A stretch of 64,000 nucleotides of DNA, from NCBI GenBank assembly GCA_016719105.1, contig JADKAQ010000030.1, positions 19,325 to 83,324 of the forward strand, written 5' to 3'. Position numbers and translations under genes: made by a program. How positions within the stretch are numbered: the first letter of the stretch is position 1; each line of letters opens with the position of its first letter. This DNA comes from Gemmatimonadota bacterium. Lineage in GTDB: Bacteria; Gemmatimonadota; Gemmatimonadetes; Gemmatimonadales; Gemmatimonadaceae. The notes under the pieces are model-generated. The model was given only the letters and a program-made list of their open reading frames with translations. It was not told the DNA's origin and searched no databases. This document shows, one piece after another, positions 60,515 through 64,000 of this stretch.

Positions 60515-61762
60515 ATGTCGTCACCTGCAACCAAGGGTCGGTGCGCGCGCGCGCTGCGCCGTGCGACGCTCACGGGGCTCGTCGTCCCGGTCACGCTCCT
60601 CGCGCAGGCGAAGCCGCGCGAGCGCGACCTCGGGCTCCCGATCGGCGGGACCCCCGGCACACTCGACGCCATCACCGACGTGAAGGGGGTGGAGGTCGGG
60701 CACACGACGCTGATCACCGGCAGCGGCAAGTTGGTCGTGGGGAAGGGGCCAGTGCGCACGGGGGTCACGGTGGTGCACCCCCGGGGCAAGGACAATCACG
60801 ACCCGGTCTTTGCCTCCTGGTTCACGCTCAACGGCAACGGCGAGATGACCGGGACGACCTGGGTGCAGGAAAGCGGCTACCTCGAGGGGCCGGTCGCCAT
60901 CACCAACACGCACTCGGTGGGCGTGGTGCGCGACGCGATCATCAAGTGGGAGGTGACGCGCAAGAACATGTTGCAGCCGTGGTGGCTCCCGGTGGTCGCC
61001 GAGACGTATGACGGTGGGCTGAACGACATCAACGGCTTCCATGTGAAGGAGGAGCACGTCCTGGCGGCCCTCGACAACGCCAGCGGTGGGTTGCCGAAGG
61101 AAGGGGTTGTGGGCGGCGGGACGGGGATGAGCTGTCACGGCTTCAAGGGCGGGATCGGGACGGCGTCGCGCGTCCTGCCCGAGGGCCAGGGCGGGTACAC
61201 GGTGGGCGTGCTGGTGCAGTGCAACTACGGCGTGCGGCGCGACCTGCGCATCGCGGGGGTCCCGGTGGGTGAGGAGATCCCCGACCTCGCCTCGTGTTAT
61301 GCCGTCGGGCCGGAGGTCGCGCTGGACGAGTTGATGGCACGTCGCCGCTGCGGCCAGCCCACGCCGCGCAACGACGACGCGCCGGAGCAGGGGTCCATCA
61401 TCGTCGTCGTCGCCACCGACGCGCCGCTCCTCCCGCACCAACTCAAGCGCATCGCGACGCGCGTCTCGTTGGGAATCGGACGGCAAGGCGGATTCGGCGG
61501 CAACGGCTCGGGGGACATCTTCATCGCCTTCTCGACCGCGAACCCGAAGACCTGGTCGTCGGAGACCACGACGACGCTCGCCATGCTGACCAACGACCGC
61601 ATCTCGCCGCTCTTCCAGGCCACGGCGCAGGCGACGGAGGCGGCCATCACGAACGCGCTCCTCGCGGCGGAAACGACGACCGGGGCCAACGACCTGCGGG
61701 TCTTCGCCATGCCCGTCGATCGCATGATGGCGGCGATGCGGAAGTACGGCCGCATCAAGTAG
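60515..61762 (+). CDS. P1 family peptidase (DmpA-like aminopeptidase)
   Basis: 415 residues from ATG 60515 with a signal peptide ending near LLAQ. The DmpA family pattern is visible: GTLDAITDVKGVEVGHTTLI, VRTGVTVVHPRG, GNGEMTGTTWVQESGYLEGPVAITNTHSVG and the self-cleavage region FKGGIGTASRV, where the serine following the alanine would become the new N-terminal nucleophile. The C-terminus (GFGGNGSGDIFIAFSTAN) is conserved. Such enzymes cleave N-terminal amino acids, including beta-alanyl peptides, which would fit with the beta-alanine aminotransferase encoded just upstream. Confidence 0.9.
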   Translation: MSSPATKGRCARALRRATLTGLVVPVTLLAQAKPRERDLGLPIGGTPGTLDAITDVKGVEVGHTTLITGSGKLVVGKGPVRTGVTVVHPRGKDNHDPVFASWFTLNGNGEMTGTTWVQESGYLEGPVAITNTHSVGVVRDAIIKWEVTRKNMLQPWWLPVVAETYDGGLNDINGFHVKEEHVLAALDNASGGLPKEGVVGGGTGMSCHGFKGGIGTASRVLPEGQGGYTVGVLVQCNYGVRRDLRIAGVPVGEEIPDLASCYAVGPEVALDELMARRRCGQPTPRNDDAPEQGSIIVVVATDAPLLPHQLKRIATRVSLGIGRQGGFGGNGSGDIFIAFSTANPKTWSSETTTTLAMLTNDRISPLFQATAQATEAAITNALLAAETTTGANDLRVFAMPVDRMMAAMRKYGRIK

Positions 61763-61857
61763 CGGAAGGGGAGACGGGAGCCGGGGCAGGTGCGGTGGCA
61801 CGCCGCGCCTGACCGCATGGCCCCCGCCTGGCTTCACATTGACCATGGGGCGCGACG

Positions 61858-63775
61858 ATGCCTGACGAGCACCACACACGTTCGCCGGAAGACCGCGACC
61901 TCGGGCTCGATCGGCCGATCGACCGGCGGGACTTCCTCAACGGAATGGCGATCGGGATCGGCGCGTTAGGCGCGCTCTCGCCGGCGGAGCTGCTGCGAAG
62001 CGGGGGACTCGACCAACGCGCCGCCGTCGCGACTGGTGACTATCCGCCCGCGATGACGGGGCTGCGTGGCTCGCACGACGGCGCGTTCGAGAACGCCCAT
62101 CGCGTGCGTGACGGGATGGCGCCAAGGGAGTGGAGCACGCCGGCCGACCTCAAGGAGTCGTACGACCTCATCGTCGTCGGCGCTGGGATCTCGGGGCTGA
62201 GCGCGGCGTGGTTCTACCGCCAACGCTTCGGCGCCTCGGCGCGCATCCTCATCCTCGACAACCACGACGACTTCGGCGGCCACGCCAGGCGCAACGAGTT
62301 CACCGTCGACGGCAAGTCGCTCATCTCGTACGGGGGCACCCAGTCGATCGACACGCCGAGCAAGTACTCGCCCGAGGCCAAGCGCCTGCTGCGAGAACTC
62401 GGCATCGACACGCAGCCGTTCTACAAGGCATACGACCAGGAGTTCTTCGCAGTCGCCAGATGGAGGACGGGTCTTCTTCAACCGCGAGACCTTCGGCAGC
62501 GACGGGCTCGTGCTGCACGACGAGGAAGAGCCGATCACCGCGTACCTGGCGCGCACGCCGCTCGCCGATTCGGTGAAGAAGGAGATCGCCCGGCTATACG
62601 TCACCCCCACCGACTACCTCCCCGGACGCAGCATCCCGGAGAAGAAGGCACTGCTCGCCCGCACCAGCTACGCCGACTACCTGTCGAAGTACTGCCACCT
62701 CTCCAAGGGGGCGCTCACATACTTCCAGTCGTTCACGCACGACCTCTTCGGCGTCGGCATCGACGCCGTGCCCGCCGGCGATTGCGTGCCGCTCGAACTG
62801 CCCGGCTTCGCCGGCTTAGGCCTCGACGACTCTCCCGCTCCCGGCATGGGACGCTCGGCGATCCTGCACTCCAACGACGAGCCGTACATCTTCCACTTCC
62901 CCGACGGCAACGCGACCATCGCCCGCCTCCTCGTGCGCGGGCTCGTCCCCGGGAGCATCCCCGGGCGCACGATGTACGACGTCGTGAGCCGGCGTGAACT
63001 ACGGCGCTCGATCGCCCGCGCAACGCGTGCGCCTCGACTCAGCGCCACCGCGGTGCACGTGCAGAACTCGGGCCAGCGGCGTCCAGGTGCGACCTATGCG
63101 CGCAACGGACGCGCGGAGCGCGTGAAGGGCGCGCGCTGCGTGATGGCTTGCTGGAACTGCATCATCCCGCACATCGTTCCCGGAAGTCGAGACGCGGCAG
63201 GCGGCCGCCCTGCGGTATGGGTCCAAGGTGCCTTCGTTTACGCCAAACGTCGCGCTGCAACTGGAAGGCGCTGAACAGCTCCAGGACCACGTCGATCTTC
63301 TGCCCCGGGTCTTACTTCTACGACATGTCGATGGACTTCTCGGTGAGCATGGGCGGCACCAGTATGCGAAGTCGGCTCCGAGCGACCTGGTCGCGGTGAC
63401 CATGCACCGCACCCCTGCGTCCCGGAATCCCCGTGCGTGACCAGCAACGGGCCGGTCGCGGCGAACTTGTTCGCCACGCCCTACGCGACCTATGAACGCA
63501 ACGTCCGCGATCAGCTCGCCCGCATGTTAGGCAAGGGCGGCTTCGACCCCGCCCGCGACATCGCGGCGATCACCGTGAACCGCTGGTCGCACGGCTACGC
63601 TTACGAGTACAACTCGCTCTGGGACCCGGACGTGGCCCGCCATGCGAGTCGCCGCGAAATCGGGTCTTCAGCCGGGCCGGGCAATGTCCTGATCGCGGAA
63701 CCCGACGCGGCGGCGTACGCGTATACCGACGCCGCGATCGACATGGCGTGGCGTGCGGTGCGAGAACTCAGATAG
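61858..63775 (+). pseudogene. Spermidine-dehydrogenase-like FAD oxidoreductase, broken by many frameshifts
   Basis: The gene opens with a Tat-like signal (RRDFLNGMAIGIGALGAL) and an FAD motif VVGAGISGLSAAWFYRQRFG. It then changes frame at about 62,455-62,480 (continuing as LHDEEEPITAYLARTPL...), about 63,180, 63,225, 63,245, 63,355 and 63,410. It ends in frame as LFATPYATYERNVRDQLARM...NRWSHGYAYEYNSLWDP and AAYAYTDAAIDMAW. All pieces lie in order and match one roughly 640-residue family member, so this is one gene. Sequencing indels are more likely than decay because the protein pieces are well conserved. Confidence 0.7.
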
Positions 63776-63777
63776 GG

Positions 63778-63873
63778 AAGACGAGAAGACGAGAAGACGA
63801 GAAGGGCGTACCCGGAGCTGAGTGCGGCGGTCGAGGGTCGCTATCTCGTCTTCCCGTCTCTCGTTCTTCCCAG
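63778..63873. repeat. Octamer repeat pair forming an inverted repeat
   Basis: Three units of AAGACGAG at 63778-63801 face a reverse copy (CTCGTCTTCCC) at 63845-63855; GGGAAGACGAG at 63775 pairs with it exactly over 11 bp. It lies between two convergent genes and could act as a terminator. Confidence 0.7.
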
Positions 63874-64000
63874 TCCTCTACGTCCGAGGGTTTTGGCGAC
63901 TGATAGGATCTTGAACTCCCGCCCCGATCCCCCTTTTGGACAGCGCGAGGTCACCGTCTTCTGCTTCGTGTAGAAGCGCACCCCGTCCATCCCGTGCTGG
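63841..64000 (-). CDS. mmsA: C-terminal end of methylmalonate-semialdehyde dehydrogenase (partial)
   Basis: Reading inward from the right edge on the minus strand, one frame gives QHGMDGVRFYTKQKTVTSR, then PKGGSGREFKILSVA. The FYTKxKTVTSR segment is the conserved C-terminal end of CoA-acylating methylmalonate/malonate-semialdehyde dehydrogenases. The expected tryptophan after TSR is Cys here and the tail runs past the usual end, so a base error near the end is likely; the true stop may be before 63,880. With the upstream omega-aminotransferase it would convert beta-alanine via malonate semialdehyde to acetyl-CoA. Confidence 0.55.
   Translation of the reverse strand, partial: QHGMDGVRFYTKQKTVTSRCPKGGSGREFKILSVAKTLGRRGLGRTRDGKTR

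Overview
This is a 64 kb, very GC-rich (roughly 68-70% by eye) chromosomal segment of a free-living heterotroph. Several traits point to Gemmatimonadota or a close relative, although no rRNA or ribosomal marker is present to prove it. These traits are a DUF4249 lipoprotein paired with a TonB-dependent receptor, an ECF sigma factor beside a large TPR-type Ser/Thr kinase, HAF-repeat lipoproteins, and many exported amidohydrolases and peptidases. I saw no tRNA, rRNA, CRISPR array, insertion sequence or phage gene.

Layout. 1-5.4 kb: end of a sugar-dehydrogenase-like protein with a cytochrome c domain, a VOC protein, a DUF4249/TonB receptor pair and a small monooxygenase-like protein. 5.6-13.4 kb: a tightly overlapping operon for L-fucose uptake and non-phosphorylative catabolism (ribose-type ABC transporter, lactonase, L-fuconate dehydratase, SDR and zinc dehydrogenases). 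13.48-14.64 kb: the next, exported gene runs into about 1 kb of G/C homopolymer almost free of T, most likely an assembly or consensus artefact. 14.7-28.6 kb: serine hydrolase, aldo/keto reductase, carrier, acyl-CoA dehydrogenase, VOC protein, HAF/PKD lipoprotein, FAD oxidoreductase, EamA transporter and a large glycosidase. 28.9-34.4 kb (minus strand): class V aminotransferase with SerB, dihydrolipoyl dehydrogenase and the E2 of 2-oxoglutarate dehydrogenase. 34.5-43.6 kb: quinone-oxidoreductase-like protein, zinc ribbon, DUF4112, ankyrin protein, a frame-broken repeat protein, two amidohydrolases and an S9 peptidase.

43.7-49.4 kb is the most interesting accessory block. An ECF sigma/anti-sigma pair stands divergently beside a HupE/UreJ-like membrane protein, a DUF6702-like exported protein, a DUF4331 domain that appears split over two consecutive exported proteins, and a TPR protein. 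49.5-57.5 kb holds a YjbR-like protein with a lysine-rich tail, a subtilase, a second ECF sigma factor, a kinase remnant, an alpha/beta hydrolase, a full receptor-type Ser/Thr kinase and an MscS-like membrane protein. 57.5-64 kb holds a dipeptidase, a degraded cation-efflux gene end, an omega-amino-acid aminotransferase, a P1 peptidase, a spermidine-dehydrogenase-like flavoprotein broken by several frameshifts, and the end of a methylmalonate-semialdehyde dehydrogenase. The last block fits beta-alanine/polyamine breakdown.

Two window-wide signals deserve attention. The hexamer GTTAGG/CCTAAC (often GCCTAACG) recurs about 40 times, against the codon bias and in several coding contexts. An 8-bp tandem repeat (AAGACGAG) recurs in intergenic sites. 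Sequence quality looks poor at 13.6-14.6 kb and 62.4-63.7 kb, so the broken genes there may be intact in the organism.
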